A DNA stretch of 64,000 nucleotides from JBCCMA01 sp045107005 (GCA_045107005.1 JBGCFP010000001.1:44113-108112), one strand, 5' to 3'. Shown: positions 52,881 to 61,812, counted from the first letter of the stretch. The notes: generated by a model not told the origin, from the letters alone. Numbers and translations: made by a program.

Positions 52881-52911
52881 ATAAAAAACAGGCCCCGAGA
52901 GGCCTGTTTTT
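52881..52911. terminator. Bidirectional rho-independent terminator
   Basis: A 7-bp stem ACAGGCC/GGCCTGT with a CCGAGA loop has a run of T on the right and a run of A on the left, so it can work on either strand. It lies about 70 bases beyond the stop of the lysine-rich protein gene (minus strand) and upstream of rpiA. Confidence 0.85.
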
Positions 52912-52983
52912 CGTATTTCTAAAACGGGGTCATCGACTGTGCGCGCATGCCAGCGATGACCACCGTTCGTTTAAGAAGTAGCG

Positions 52984-53484
52984 CTACTTCTTTTTACGAC
53001 GAGTCGTTTTTTTCTTACGAGTCGTCTTTTTCTTCTTCTTCGCTACTTTCTTTTTCTTAGCGACTTTCTTTTTCTTACGCGTAGTCTTTTTCTTTTTCGC
53101 TACTTTTTTCTTCTTAGCGACTTTCTTTTTCTTACGCGTAGTCTTTTTCTTCTTCGCTACTTTTTTCTTCTTAGCGACTTTCTTTTTCTTACGCGTAGTC
53201 TTTTTCTTTTTCGCTACTTTTTTCTTCTTAGCGACTTTCTTTTTCTTGCGCGTAGTCTTTTTCTTTTTCGCTACTTTTTTCTTCTTAGCGACTTTCTTTT
53301 TCTTACGCGTAGTCTTTTTCTTTTTCGCTACTTTCTTTTTCTTCGCGACTTTTTTCTTCGCGACTTTTTTGCGGGTAGCGGTCTTTTTACGCCGCGTCAC
53401 CTTTTTCTTACGTGCTGTAGTTTTACGAGCTGCCGGTTTCTTTTTCCGGACAGTTTTCTTACGAGTTTTCTTTTTGGTAGCCAT
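52984..53484 (-). CDS. Histone H1-like / AlgP-like lysine-rich repeat protein
   Basis: A 166-residue, extremely basic protein of low complexity made almost only of K, R, T, V and A. After a start of MATKKKTRKKTVRKKK it becomes a 19-residue repeat, KKKKVAKKKKVAKKKKTTR, with TTR at residues 58, 77, 96, 115, 134 and 154. Proteins of this sort (AlgP/AlgR3, HctB-like) bind DNA non-specifically and alter nucleoid structure. No enzymatic motif exists. A terminator follows at 52881-52911 and a promoter candidate precedes it at 53520-53549. Copy number of the repeat is likely to vary between strains. Confidence 0.88.
   Translation of the reverse strand: MATKKKTRKKTVRKKKPAARKTTARKKKVTRRKKTATRKKVAKKKVAKKKKVAKKKKTTRKKKKVAKKKKVAKKKKTTRKKKKVAKKKKVAKKKKTTRKKKKVAKKKKVAKKKKTTRKKKKVAKKKKVAKKKKTTRKKKKVAKKKKVAKKKKKTTRKKKTTRRKKK
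53026..53349 (-). repeat. 57-bp in-frame tandem repeat
   Basis: The DNA behind residues 46-153 repeats with a 57-bp period (19 codons), about five and a half units, with one extra codon in the last. Units differ by a few silent changes (for example CTTACG versus CTTGCG). Confidence 0.85.
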
Positions 53485-53519
53485 TTAATGGTCTCCGTGT
53501 CGGGTTGTACGAATCGGAG

Positions 53520-53549
53520 TATATACACAAAAAGCAAAAATTCCAGCAA
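53520..53549 (-). promoter_or_regulatory. Probable promoter of the lysine-rich protein gene
   Basis: On the minus strand TTGCTG (53544-53549) and TATATA (53520-53525) are 18 bases apart, in an AT-rich stretch 36-65 bases upstream of the start codon. The spacing is slightly long; TATACT overlapping the second box is an alternative -10. Confidence 0.45.
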
Positions 53550-53720
53550 CTTACAAAAAAGTTGACGTTGGGCGCGCAATTTGCGTTGCGCGATGTGCTC
53601 AATTTACAACGCAATCGAGTGCGCGTTGAAAACCCTGGCTGAAAAAAAGTGTGACGCAGTTCAAACTGCTTGCAGTACGCCGCGTCAATGAAAAACATGC
53701 GTAAAGACTGTATTGCTAGT

Positions 53721-54191
53721 CTATTTCTTTGTCATGCCTGTTATGAACTCCCACGCGTCGTGCGTTACTGGCATCACTGACAATCGATTGCCGCGACGGA
53801 GCAATGCAAAGTCTTTTAGCTCTGAATCGGCGTATTCACGCAATGCTTTTAGTGTCACCGTTTCGCGAAATTTGCGCACGTACGCGATATCGACCATAAA
53901 CCAGCGCGGATTTTCGGGATCACTCTTTGGATCGTAATGAGGATCGTTTGAATCGAACGCGGTGTGATCCGGGTAGCTCTGTTTCGTGATGCGTGCGACG
54001 CCAACGATACCTGGCACGTCGCAATTGGAGTGATAGTAGAAAACCCGATCGCCACGACGCATGTCGTCACGCATCATATTACGCGCCTGGTAGTTGCGTA
54101 CGCCGTCCCAGCACGTGGTTTTTTTCGGAGCATTCTTCAAATCGTCGATCGAAAAGACGTCTGGTTCCGATTTCATGAGCCAATAATTCAC
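53721..54191 (-). CDS. EVE domain-containing protein
   Basis: A 156-residue PUA-like EVE domain protein. MNYWLMKSEPDVFSIDDL, CWDGVRNYQARNMMRDDMRRGDRVFYYHS and WFMVDIAYVRKF are diagnostic. EVE domains bind modified bases in DNA or RNA; the aromatic cage residues (W and Y of these motifs) are retained. The gene is 33 bases downstream of the cyclo-ligase gene on the same strand, an arrangement common in gammaproteobacteria. Confidence 0.95.
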   Translation of the reverse strand: MNYWLMKSEPDVFSIDDLKNAPKKTTCWDGVRNYQARNMMRDDMRRGDRVFYYHSNCDVPGIVGVARITKQSYPDHTAFDSNDPHYDPKSDPENPRWFMVDIAYVRKFRETVTLKALREYADSELKDFALLRRGNRLSVMPVTHDAWEFITGMTKK

Positions 54192-54224
54192 GGATGTGGT
54201 CTCCCGCAGTAAAAAGTAAGGGTG

Positions 54225-54794
54225 TCAGGTAATGAAATCATGCACGACGGCGTCAAGCGGTACGTCCCAAGGCGCCTCGTCCAGTGAGGATACCTGCTGC
54301 ACGCGAAATGCCGCGCCGATAAAGGTCGGTTTGCGCCAGATCCCATGCCGCAGACTTGCCAGGGCACGGTCATAGTAGCCGCCACCTTGTCCGAGGCGTT
54401 GGCCCCGCTCGTCAAAACCAACCAGCGGGGCAATCACCAGGTCGAGTTGTCGAATGCTGATGCGTTGACGATGCGCGGCAGGTTGTTGCAGGCCAAACGC
54501 GCCCGGTATCAGCCGGTCGCCGGATTGAAATCGGAGAAAATCCATAACCTGGCCGCGGACACGAGGCAGGTAGACGCGTTTTTTGCGTCGTAAGGCGATG
54601 TCGATGAGCGGCCACAGGTCCGGCTCGCTGCCGCTTGCGCTGTACAGGGCTACCCGACGTGCTCGCCGGAATCCGGAATGGCTCATCAAGGCCGATACAA
54701 TTTGCGCAGTGGCGATGTGGCGCGTTGGCGCATCAATTTGCGCGCGCCGGCGCCGCAGGGTTCGGCGCAGTTCGTGTCGCGCCATGTCCATCAT
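54225..54794 (-). CDS. 5-formyltetrahydrofolate cyclo-ligase
   Basis: A 189-residue enzyme converting 5-formyl-THF to methenyl-THF with ATP. HELRRTLRRRRAQIDA starts the domain; LVIAPLVGFDERGQRLGQGGGYYDRAL is the conserved nucleotide/folate loop. It directly follows the 6S RNA gene in the same direction, the standard ssrS-ygfA arrangement, and is probably cotranscribed with it. Confidence 0.95.
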   Translation of the reverse strand: MMDMARHELRRTLRRRRAQIDAPTRHIATAQIVSALMSHSGFRRARRVALYSASGSEPDLWPLIDIALRRKKRVYLPRVRGQVMDFLRFQSGDRLIPGAFGLQQPAAHRQRISIRQLDLVIAPLVGFDERGQRLGQGGGYYDRALASLRHGIWRKPTFIGAAFRVQQVSSLDEAPWDVPLDAVVHDFIT

Positions 54795-54811
54795 CGCGCG
54801 ACGTTAGAATG

Positions 54812-54999
54812 AGGAGGCGCCACCACAACTACCGGTTCAGCCATTGCTCTCGAACCAGAGCAATAGGTGGGGCCAACCGCGTCGCCGCAGGCTTTCCGAC
54901 AAGCGGACATGCTCAGTAGCGTCAGCAGGCAACGGCCCCGAGATAGATATTTAGGGTCGAGAGGATCCCAGCCGAGATCGAATACAGCAGGAAGCACCT
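54812..54999 (-). ncRNA. ssrS: 6S RNA
   Basis: The stretch lies between zapA and the cyclo-ligase gene, the conserved place of ssrS in gammaproteobacteria. On the minus strand it contains CTGAGCATGTCCGC, then TCGGAAAGCCTGCGGCGACG, which match the E. coli 6S segment TGAGCATGCTCGG...CGAGAAGCCT...CTGCGACG as I remember it. The ends can pair (AGGTGCT near the 5' side with GGCGCCT near the 3' side). 6S RNA mimics an open promoter and binds RNA polymerase with sigma-70. The ends are estimated to within about 10 bases, the 5' end from the promoter at 55006-55034. Confidence 0.9.
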
Positions 55000-55005
55000 G
55001 TCTGA

Positions 55006-55034
55006 ATAATAGGGTCGACTTGGGCGTAACGCAA
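55006..55034 (-). promoter_or_regulatory. Promoter of 6S RNA
   Basis: On the minus strand TTGCGT (55029-55034) and TATTAT (55006-55011) are separated by exactly 17 bases. Transcription would begin at about 54999, which fits the 5' end expected for 6S RNA. Confidence 0.75.
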
Positions 55035-55044
55035 TGTGCGTGCG

Positions 55045-55359
55045 TCACAGTTCGAGTTGTTGGCCGCTCTCCAGCGCGCTCTCGACTTTCTCGCGCAGTT
55101 GGCGCACCTTGTCGCCAAGTCCGTCGTCCACTTTGTCGTCGGAATTATTGGCACGAATCAATTCATGGGAAATATTGAGTGCCGCCATGACCGCAATGCG
55201 ATCCAGCCCGATGATTTTGCCGCTGTCACGAATTTCACGCATGCGCACGTTGAGCAATTCCGCGCAGCGCATTAAATCGTCGCGTTCTTCGGCCGGGCAC
55301 GCAACCTGATACTCCTTGTCGAGGATGCGAACGCTGACACGGGCTACATTGTGACTCAT
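55045..55359 (-). CDS. zapA: Cell division protein ZapA
   Basis: A 104-residue protein that bundles FtsZ filaments at mid-cell. VSVRILDKEYQVACPAEERDDLMRCAELLNVRMREIRDSG is the globular ZapA domain, followed by DRIAVMAALNISHEL and a C-terminal coiled coil with KVRQLREKVESAL. It overlaps the TIGR02449 gene by 4 bases and precedes 6S RNA, as in most gammaproteobacteria. Confidence 0.95.
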   Translation of the reverse strand: MSHNVARVSVRILDKEYQVACPAEERDDLMRCAELLNVRMREIRDSGKIIGLDRIAVMAALNISHELIRANNSDDKVDDGLGDKVRQLREKVESALESGQQLEL

Positions 55360-55589
55360 GCACCGGTCTCCATGGCTTTGAGACGGGTGATCATTCCCTC
55401 TACCCGGGCGCGCACCTGTTCATTCTTCTGTAACAGATTGGCACGCTCACCAATCAAGGCTTCCTGACGGTGGCGCAAAGAGCGATTTTCTTCCTTGAGT
55501 TGACCGCACGTGGTCACCAACTCATTGAGGCGGCTTTCCAGTTTCTTGAGCTCAAGCTCAAACTGTTGTTTTGGGGTCTCGACATTCAT
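55356..55589 (-). CDS. TIGR02449 family coiled-coil protein (ZapB-like)
   Basis: A 77-residue protein that is almost entirely coiled coil: FELELKKLESRLNELVTTC, LKEENRSLRHRQEALIGERA and NEQVRARVEGMITRLKAM show heptad spacing of leucines. It is the small gene routinely found immediately upstream of zapA and is thought to work in division with it. No other domain is present. Confidence 0.9.
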   Translation of the reverse strand: MNVETPKQQFELELKKLESRLNELVTTCGQLKEENRSLRHRQEALIGERANLLQKNEQVRARVEGMITRLKAMETGA

Positions 55590-55709
55590 AGGACCGAAGT
55601 CTAAGGGGGGCGCGGATGGTGGTCAATTTAACCGCAGGCCTGTGGACCGGCGCTGCGTGGCCGATGGTAGAATGCGGCGGTCTCTAACTCATTGTAAGGC
55701 ACTCGAATC

Positions 55710-56261
55710 ATGTCAGAGCAGATGGCGGCTCACCTGCTGGTCTCAGCGGAAGGCTACGACGGCGCTGCGTCCCACCAGGGCGGCTTTTTCGCGCTAGCCA
55801 GCGCCAGTGCGACGGATGCGACCCAGAATTGGGTGACCAGCGTCCTCAACGACTGGCCGGCGGATTTGCGCCATGAAGAACATCGGGCAACGCTGGTCGA
55901 CGCTGCCGGCGAGTGGGTGACCCAGCTCGAAGTGGGTGAGCTGGGATTTGGTCTGATTATCGCGGGCGATGATGCGCCGCTTGCGGAACGCGCCGATTCG
56001 TTGGCGCAGTGGTGTCAGGGCTATCTGGTCGGGCTTGCCATGGCCGGTGTGAAAGATCACAACGCGCTGCCAGGAGACGTGCCGGAGTTCGTCAACGATT
56101 TGCTCAAGATCAGTCAGGTTGCGGCTGAGGGTGACGGCAACGACGACGAAAACGCTTTTTACGAGCTGTGCGAATACATCCGTGTGGGCGTGCAGCTGGT
56201 GTTCGACGAGCTGGCTCCCATTCGTCAGGCCCAATTGAATGACAGTAACAAGGTACATTAA
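55710..56261 (+). CDS. ygfB: UPF0149 (YgfB) family protein
   Basis: A 183-residue helical protein. YDGAASHQGGFFALASA is the N-terminal part, and the LAQWCQGYLVGLAMAG motif and YELCEYIRVGVQLVFDEL end are characteristic. YgfB is known in Pseudomonas as a modulator of alginate/AmpC-related regulation; a general role is not settled. It heads the ygfB-pepP-ubiH-ubiI operon; its stop overlaps the pepP ATG by one base (TAATG). Confidence 0.92.
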   Translation: MSEQMAAHLLVSAEGYDGAASHQGGFFALASASATDATQNWVTSVLNDWPADLRHEEHRATLVDAAGEWVTQLEVGELGFGLIIAGDDAPLAERADSLAQWCQGYLVGLAMAGVKDHNALPGDVPEFVNDLLKISQVAAEGDGNDDENAFYELCEYIRVGVQLVFDELAPIRQAQLNDSNKVH

Positions 56262-57571
56262 TGAAGCCATCGGAATTCGCACGGCGTCGTCGTCAACTGC
56301 AAAAGCTCATGGGCGAGGGCACGATCGCCATTTTGCCGGCCGCTCCGGAACGCCCTCGTAACGGCGATGTCGTCTATCCGTTTCGCCAGGACAGCGACTT
56401 TTTCTATCTGACCGGTTTCGCCGAACCGCAAAGCGTGGCGGTACTGGTGCCGGGCAGACCGGGCGGCGAATTTGTGTTGTTTTGCCGCGATCGAGATCCG
56501 ACGCAGGAGACCTGGCATGGGCGACGCGCCGGGCAGGAGGGCGCGGTCAATCAATTCGGTGCGGACGATGCGTTTGGCATTGACGACATCGATGATATTT
56601 TGCCCGGGCTCATGGAACACGGCGAACGAGTGTTCTACACCATGGGGATTCATCCTGAATTTGATCAGAAAATGATCGGGTGGATGAATACGCTGCGCGC
56701 TCGCGGGCAAGGCAGCGATCGGCAGGCACCGCAGGAGATCGTCGCTCTGGATCACCTGCTGCACGATATGCGTCTGTTCAAGAGTCGCAGCGAGCTGGTC
56801 ACCATGCGTCGCGCAGCGAAAATCGCGACAACGGGGCACGAGCGCGGCATGCGTGCGTGCCGCCCCGGCGTCAATGAAAGCGAGATCGAAGCGGAGCATT
56901 TGTACGAGTTCAAGCGCAATGGCGCGACCTGGTCCTACCCACCTATCGTCGGCGGCGGCGAGAACTCCTGCATCCTGCACTACACCGAAAACAACCAGAC
57001 GCTCAACGACGGGGATCTGGTTTTGGTCGATGCCGGTTGCGAGCTGGAGTATTACGCGTCCGATATCACCCGTACGTTCCCGGTCAACGGCCGTTTCACC
57101 GAAGCGCAGAGCACGATCTACAACATTGTGCTCGAGGCGCAGTATGCCTCGATTGATGCCGTGGCTTGTGGCAACCACTGGAACGAACCGCATCTGGCGG
57201 CTGTGCGTGAGCTGACTCGCGGGCTGTTAAAGGTGGGTTTGCTCGAAGGTACGCTCAAGTCTTGTCTGGCAGACGAATCCTACAAGCGCTTTTATATGCA
57301 CCGCACGTCGCACTGGCTGGGCATGGATGTGCACGATGTCGGCGACTATCGTGTTGGTGATGCATGGCGTGAGCTCGAACCGGGCATGGTGTTGACCATC
57401 GAGCCGGGCATCTACATTCCGCCGGGGATGAAAGGCGTGCCGCGCAAGTGGTGGGGCATCGGCGTGCGTATTGAGGACGATGTGGCGGTCACGCGTCGTG
57501 GCCCCGACGTACTCAGCAAACACCTGGTCAAGACGGTCGACGAAATTCAAGCGTTAATGGCCAACGCGTGA
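56261..57571 (+). CDS. pepP: Xaa-Pro aminopeptidase (aminopeptidase P)
   Basis: A 436-residue metallopeptidase that removes an N-terminal residue before proline. The N-terminal domain includes YPFRQDSDFFYLTGF; the pita-bread domain has metal ligands in LVLVDAGCELEYYASDITRTF, HRTSHWLGMDVHDVGDY, LTIEPGIYIP and GIGVRIEDDV. Two manganese ions are expected. Length matches the E. coli enzyme. The next gene starts with a GTG overlapping its stop by 4 bases. Confidence 0.96.
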   Translation: MKPSEFARRRRQLQKLMGEGTIAILPAAPERPRNGDVVYPFRQDSDFFYLTGFAEPQSVAVLVPGRPGGEFVLFCRDRDPTQETWHGRRAGQEGAVNQFGADDAFGIDDIDDILPGLMEHGERVFYTMGIHPEFDQKMIGWMNTLRARGQGSDRQAPQEIVALDHLLHDMRLFKSRSELVTMRRAAKIATTGHERGMRACRPGVNESEIEAEHLYEFKRNGATWSYPPIVGGGENSCILHYTENNQTLNDGDLVLVDAGCELEYYASDITRTFPVNGRFTEAQSTIYNIVLEAQYASIDAVACGNHWNEPHLAAVRELTRGLLKVGLLEGTLKSCLADESYKRFYMHRTSHWLGMDVHDVGDYRVGDAWRELEPGMVLTIEPGIYIPPGMKGVPRKWWGIGVRIEDDVAVTRRGPDVLSKHLVKTVDEIQALMANA

Positions 57572-58794
57572 ACGGCGAATACGACGTCGTAATTGCCGGC
57601 GGCGGACTGGTCGGCGCGGCGCTCGGCGTTGCGCTGGCCGACTGCGGGCAGCGAGTGGCCGTCGTCGAGGCGTTCGCACCCACTGACAGTCAGCCCAGCT
57701 TTGACGATCGTGCCACCGCTTTGGCCATGACCAGCGTGGATATACTTCGTACGCTGGATCTGTGGCCCGACGACGAACAAGTCTGCGCGATCCGGACCAT
57801 TCACGTCAGTGATCGTGGCCGCTTTGGCAGCACCCGCATGCACACGCATCAACACGGTGTTCAGGCGTTTGGCTACGTGATCGAGAATCGGGTGATGGGT
57901 GACGTGCTGTGGCGCGCGCTTGACGCCAGCGATGTGGACGTCTTTTGCCCGGCACGTATCGAGGCGGCGACGCCGCAGGTCGGAGGTGTTGCGCTGAAAC
58001 TTGACGGCGCCGGCGCGCGCTTGGACACAGGTTTGTTGGTGGTTGCAGAAGGGGCGTTGTCTGCGACGCGCGCCTTGCTGGATATCGACGTCGAGACCAG
58101 CAGTTACGAGCGGACCGCACTGGTCACGAACATCGCCACGGAAAAGCCACACGCCGGGCGCGCTTTCGAGCGCTTCACCAGCGACGGGCCCTTGGCGGTG
58201 CTGCCGTTGTCACGTGGGCGCAGTAACGTGGTTTGGTCCGTGCCGACGGCGCAGGCGGAGCCATTGATCGACGATGACGACGCGTTTCGCGGCGCGCTGC
58301 AAGAGGCTTTTGGTTATCGTCTGGGCAGGATCACGCAGGTAGGTACTCGGTCGCGTTACCCATTGGCCCGGGCCATTGCGCAGCAGTTGCATGGCGATCA
58401 CTGGGTTTTGGTTGGCAATGCCGCTCACGCGGTACACCCCGTCGCCGGCCAGGGTTTGAATTTGGGCTTGCGTGACATGGCGTCGCTGGCGGAGCTGATC
58501 GTACAGCGCGACGGCGGAGGCTGGCCAGAGCTGCTGGCACGCTATGCGGCGTGGCGCGCCCCGGATCACCGGCAGGTGCTGCGCATGACCGATTCGCTGG
58601 TCAAGGTGTTCGCGCACAGCGCGGCGCCGGTTGGCGCGGCGCGAGACGCCGCGTTGATTGCGCTGCAAATGTTGCCGCCTGTTCGGCGCTGGTTTGCGCG
58701 ACGATCGATGGGCTATCGCGACGCGTTGCCGCGTCTTGCACGTGGCGTGCCGTTGTCGCCGCGCCCTGCCGTGCCGTCCGGAGCAGGCGAATGA
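57568..58794 (+). CDS. ubiH: 2-octaprenyl-6-methoxyphenol hydroxylase, FAD-dependent
   Basis: A 408-residue flavoprotein hydroxylase of ubiquinone synthesis. The Rossmann motif VVIAGGGLVGAALGVALAD, then FDDRATALAMTS and VGNAAHAVHPVAGQGLNLGLRD are characteristic. It adds a hydroxyl to the ring of the isoprenoid quinone precursor. GTG start at 57568. It overlaps pepP by 4 bases and the next hydroxylase gene by 4, the typical pepP-ubiH-ubiI order. Confidence 0.93.
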   Translation: MNGEYDVVIAGGGLVGAALGVALADCGQRVAVVEAFAPTDSQPSFDDRATALAMTSVDILRTLDLWPDDEQVCAIRTIHVSDRGRFGSTRMHTHQHGVQAFGYVIENRVMGDVLWRALDASDVDVFCPARIEAATPQVGGVALKLDGAGARLDTGLLVVAEGALSATRALLDIDVETSSYERTALVTNIATEKPHAGRAFERFTSDGPLAVLPLSRGRSNVVWSVPTAQAEPLIDDDDAFRGALQEAFGYRLGRITQVGTRSRYPLARAIAQQLHGDHWVLVGNAAHAVHPVAGQGLNLGLRDMASLAELIVQRDGGGWPELLARYAAWRAPDHRQVLRMTDSLVKVFAHSAAPVGAARDAALIALQMLPPVRRWFARRSMGYRDALPRLARGVPLSPRPAVPSGAGE

Positions 58795-59981
58795 AGCGTC
58801 GTACCGACGTCGTGGTGGTCGGTGGCGGCATGGTGGGCGCCACGTTTGCGACCGCTGCCGCGCAAGCCGGGTTCGACGTTGTGGTGCTCGACGCCGGGAC
58901 ACCGCCACAGGCGCCAACGGGCGACCGCTATGCGCCGCGGGTGGTTGCGCTTTCCGGCGCGTCTCGCGACACGTTGATGGCGACCGGAGCGTGGTCGCAT
59001 CTCGAGCCGTCGCGTGTGCAAGTCTACGAGCGCATGCGGGTCTGGGATGCCGCAGGCGCTGCGCTGGACGACGACGCTCTTTTGTTTTCAGCGCAAGATA
59101 TTGGCGCTGCAGATCTTGGTTGCATCGCAGAAAACGACGCCGTCGCCGCTGCGGCGTACAGCGCGGCGCAGGCGCAATCGTCGATCAGCTGGCAAGATGG
59201 CGCGCGCGTTGCAGACATAGCCATTAGCGAACGCAGTGCGAGAGTGTCGCTGGAGGACGGTCAGTCCGTCAGCGGTGCGCTGGTCGTCGCGGCCGACGGC
59301 GCCCGCTCCGCATCTCGCGATTTGCTCGGTGTCACAGTAAAGCGCGGTGACTACCAGCAGCACGCGGTGGTCACTCACGTCACCATGGAGCAGCCGCATC
59401 AGGAGACCGCATGGCAGCGGTTTTTGCCGTCTGGCCCGTTGGCACTGCTGCCGCTCGCCGACGGGCGCGTTTCGATCGTGTGGTCCACCGACAGCAACTC
59501 AGCCGCAGAACTGTGCGCTCTTGAGAATGACGCGTTCTGCGTCCGCCTGACCGAAGCGAGCGGTGGTGTTCTCGGCGCGATCACAGAATGTAGCGAACGC
59601 TTCACGTTCCCACTTGGCTGGTTACACGTCGAGCGTTACACCGGTGAGCGATTTGCGCTGATGGGCGATGCTGCCCACGTGGTTCACCCGTTGGCTGGGT
59701 TGGGCGTCAATCTCGGGATCGCCGACGCCGCAGAATTGGCGGCAGCGCTCGCCGTGGCCAGCGCTGCCAACAGTGATATTGGTGGCGCCAACGTACTGCG
59801 ACCCTATGCGCGATCGCGTAAGTCGGATAACGCCTTGATGCTGGAATCGCTGACCGCGCTAAATCGTTTGTTTGGCGTAGATCAGTTCGCCGCGTCCTTG
59901 GTTCGTCGCATGGGCATGCGCCTGGTCAATCGGGCGGCACCATTGAAGCGTCAATTTATCAAGCGTGCGATGGGTTTGTGA
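58791..59981 (+). CDS. ubiI: UbiI/VisC-type FAD-dependent ubiquinone biosynthesis hydroxylase
   Basis: A 396-residue protein from ATG 58791 (ATGA overlap with ubiH); a longer open frame back to 58551 lies within ubiH and is not used. DVVVVGGGMVGATFATAA is the FAD-binding start, YAPRVVALSGASRDTL follows, and LMGDAAHVVHPLAGLGVNLGIAD is the second FAD motif. By position and length it is the partner that hydroxylates C5 of the ubiquinone ring. It could be another member of the same family, such as UbiF-like, but the order favours UbiI. Confidence 0.88.
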   Translation: MKRRTDVVVVGGGMVGATFATAAAQAGFDVVVLDAGTPPQAPTGDRYAPRVVALSGASRDTLMATGAWSHLEPSRVQVYERMRVWDAAGAALDDDALLFSAQDIGAADLGCIAENDAVAAAAYSAAQAQSSISWQDGARVADIAISERSARVSLEDGQSVSGALVVAADGARSASRDLLGVTVKRGDYQQHAVVTHVTMEQPHQETAWQRFLPSGPLALLPLADGRVSIVWSTDSNSAAELCALENDAFCVRLTEASGGVLGAITECSERFTFPLGWLHVERYTGERFALMGDAAHVVHPLAGLGVNLGIADAAELAAALAVASAANSDIGGANVLRPYARSRKSDNALMLESLTALNRLFGVDQFAASLVRRMGMRLVNRAAPLKRQFIKRAMGL

Positions 59982-60165
59982 GCGCCGTCGCTGCGTTCTT
60001 TTGGGCGTAGTCGGCTACGCGTTATGACACACCAACGGCCTGTACTACGCACGAGCAGACCGTTGCAGTGCTGATTTCAAACCGATTGTGAGGTTCCTCA
60101 CAACGGAGCTGTCCCCCTTCATGTAACTATTGCGCTCCGATATGCATTCACCATGGAGGTTGAAA

Positions 60166-61389
60166 ATGCACGCAAAGGATGCGCTCGCTGTCATCGGAAT
60201 GGCCGGTATCTGCTCATGGTTCGGCGCTACTGCCCAGGCGGAAGAAAACGGATTGTTTAGTCTGCGAAATGCCACTCTGGACGTTCGCTACCGGGCAGAA
60301 TTTGTGGATCAGGACGGGCTGGCCGAAAACGCGCTTGCCTCGACCATTCGAACGCGCGTTGGCTATAAATTCACTCTGCCAGCGAGCTTCTCGGCCTACG
60401 CCGACGTTGAGAATATCCGCGTTATCGGCGCCGACAAATTTAACAGCACGTCCAACGGCAACGGCGAGTTTCCAGTGGTCGCAGACCCGGAAGACACCGA
60501 GCTAAACCAGGCGTTCCTCGCTTGGTCCGGTATCGATGGTACCGTCGTCAAATACGGGCGACAGCGCGTCAACCTGGACAACCAGCGTTTTATTGGTGCC
60601 GTAGGCTGGCGTCAAAACGAGCAAACCTTCGATGGGTTGAGCGTCAAGTCGGCGGTCAATGACGACGTAACCGTGTTCGCTGCGCATTTCACCAACGCCA
60701 ATCGAATCTTTGGCGACAGCCATCCGAACCCGGCGCTGTCGGATCTCAACATCACCGCGCAGCTCGTCAATGTGGCGTGGAAAGTGGGCGATGCGAAAAT
60801 CACGCCCTACGCTTACCTGGTGGAATTCGACCAGAACGCAGCGGCGTCGAATACAACGACCGGACTGCGTGTTCAGGGCAAGCGAACGATCGCAAGAGGC
60901 GAGCGCCCTGCGTTGGGCCTGAGCTACCTGGTGGACTTGGCGCAGCAAAGCGACTTCAAAGATGGTGCCGCCACGATCGACCACCATTATCTGCATGCAA
61001 GCCTTGGCTTGACGGCAAACAAACTGAACGTGAAAGCCGGCTACGAGCTACTGGGCAGCAACAACGGCACCAGTTCATTCTCGATGCCGCTCTCCACCCT
61101 GCATAAATTCAACGGCTGGGCTGACGTGTTCTTATCCACGCCGGCCAATGGCTTGCGCGACACCTATGTTAGCGCCGGCGGTTTTTTTCGTGGCGTGAAA
61201 ATGGCTGCGATCTACCACGACTTCAGTGCCGACGTGGGCGGCGCGAGCTATGGCGATGAAATTAACCTGGTTGCGTCACGCCAGTTTGGCAAGAATTATT
61301 CCGCGCTGCTCAAATATGCGTCGTACAGTGCTGACGAGTTGGCGACTGACCGCCGCCGCATTTGGTTGCAGGTTGGCGCCAAGTTCTAA
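60166..61389 (+). CDS. Outer-membrane porin-like (alginate-export-type) beta-barrel protein
   Basis: A 407-residue protein from ATG 60166, preceded by GGAGG at 60155-60159. A signal peptide (ALAVIGMAGICSWFGATAQA) precedes alternating barrel strands such as LDVRYRAEFVDQDG, LASTIRTRVGYKFTLP and GTVVKYGRQRVNLDNQRFIGAVGWRQNEQTFDGL; it ends RRRIWLQVGAKF with a final phenylalanine. The GRQRxxLDNQRFxGxVGWRQNxQTFD phrase is that of alginate export (AlgE-like) porins. It is monocistronic. Substrate is unknown. Confidence 0.85.
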   Translation: MHAKDALAVIGMAGICSWFGATAQAEENGLFSLRNATLDVRYRAEFVDQDGLAENALASTIRTRVGYKFTLPASFSAYADVENIRVIGADKFNSTSNGNGEFPVVADPEDTELNQAFLAWSGIDGTVVKYGRQRVNLDNQRFIGAVGWRQNEQTFDGLSVKSAVNDDVTVFAAHFTNANRIFGDSHPNPALSDLNITAQLVNVAWKVGDAKITPYAYLVEFDQNAAASNTTTGLRVQGKRTIARGERPALGLSYLVDLAQQSDFKDGAATIDHHYLHASLGLTANKLNVKAGYELLGSNNGTSSFSMPLSTLHKFNGWADVFLSTPANGLRDTYVSAGGFFRGVKMAAIYHDFSADVGGASYGDEINLVASRQFGKNYSALLKYASYSADELATDRRRIWLQVGAKF

Positions 61390-61453
61390 CTCACAGCTCG
61401 GAACAAAGCCTCGTACAAGAAACCACGCTTTGCATTGCGCAGTGTCGGTTTTT

Positions 61454-61789
61454 CTAACCGTCCAGCGCGTCGATTCGCGCAGCGCAAATAAAGTCGTTGT
61501 CTGACAGGCCGTTGATCGCATGCGTTGTGTAGGTGACGTGGCAGCGACCGTAGCCAACCTCAAGATCCGGATGATGGCCTTGCCCGTTGGCAACGAACGC
61601 GATCGCGTTTACAAACGCCATGGTCTTGTAGAAGTTGTTGAAGGAAAACTCACGGACGATGGCCAGTCCGTCTGCGCTCAACTGCCACCGCTCATCAATG
61701 CTGTTCATAAGTGCCAAAGCAGCGCTCTTGGTCAACGGCTCGACGCCACCTTCGCAAGGCTTGCAGTGCTGGTCTTTCAACGACGTCAT
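61454..61789 (-). CDS. phhB: 4a-hydroxytetrahydrobiopterin dehydratase (pterin-4a-carbinolamine dehydratase)
   Basis: A 111-residue enzyme from ATG 61789, which has AGGAGA upstream; a longer frame reaches back into phhA and is not used. WQLSADGLAIVREFSFNNF and QGHHPDLEVGYGRCHVTYTTHAINGLSDND are signatures; the HHPD histidines are catalytic. It regenerates the pterin cofactor after phenylalanine hydroxylation. It lies 23 bases downstream of phhA. The basic C-rich start KPCEGG fits bacterial members. Confidence 0.95.
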   Translation of the reverse strand: MTSLKDQHCKPCEGGVEPLTKSAALALMNSIDERWQLSADGLAIVREFSFNNFYKTMAFVNAIAFVANGQGHHPDLEVGYGRCHVTYTTHAINGLSDNDFICAARIDALDG

Positions 61790-61812
61790 GGCGAATCTCC
61801 TGATCTTTGGGT

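Noticed and set aside
53246..53488. Phenylalanine-rich frame opposite the lysine-rich gene
   Set aside because: It is simply the antisense of AAA-rich codons in the repeat and has no start signal.
58551..58790. 80-codon N-terminal extension of the UbiI-type hydroxylase
   Set aside because: It lies entirely within ubiH; the ATG at 58791 with ATGA overlap and the FAD-binding start fit the family's length.
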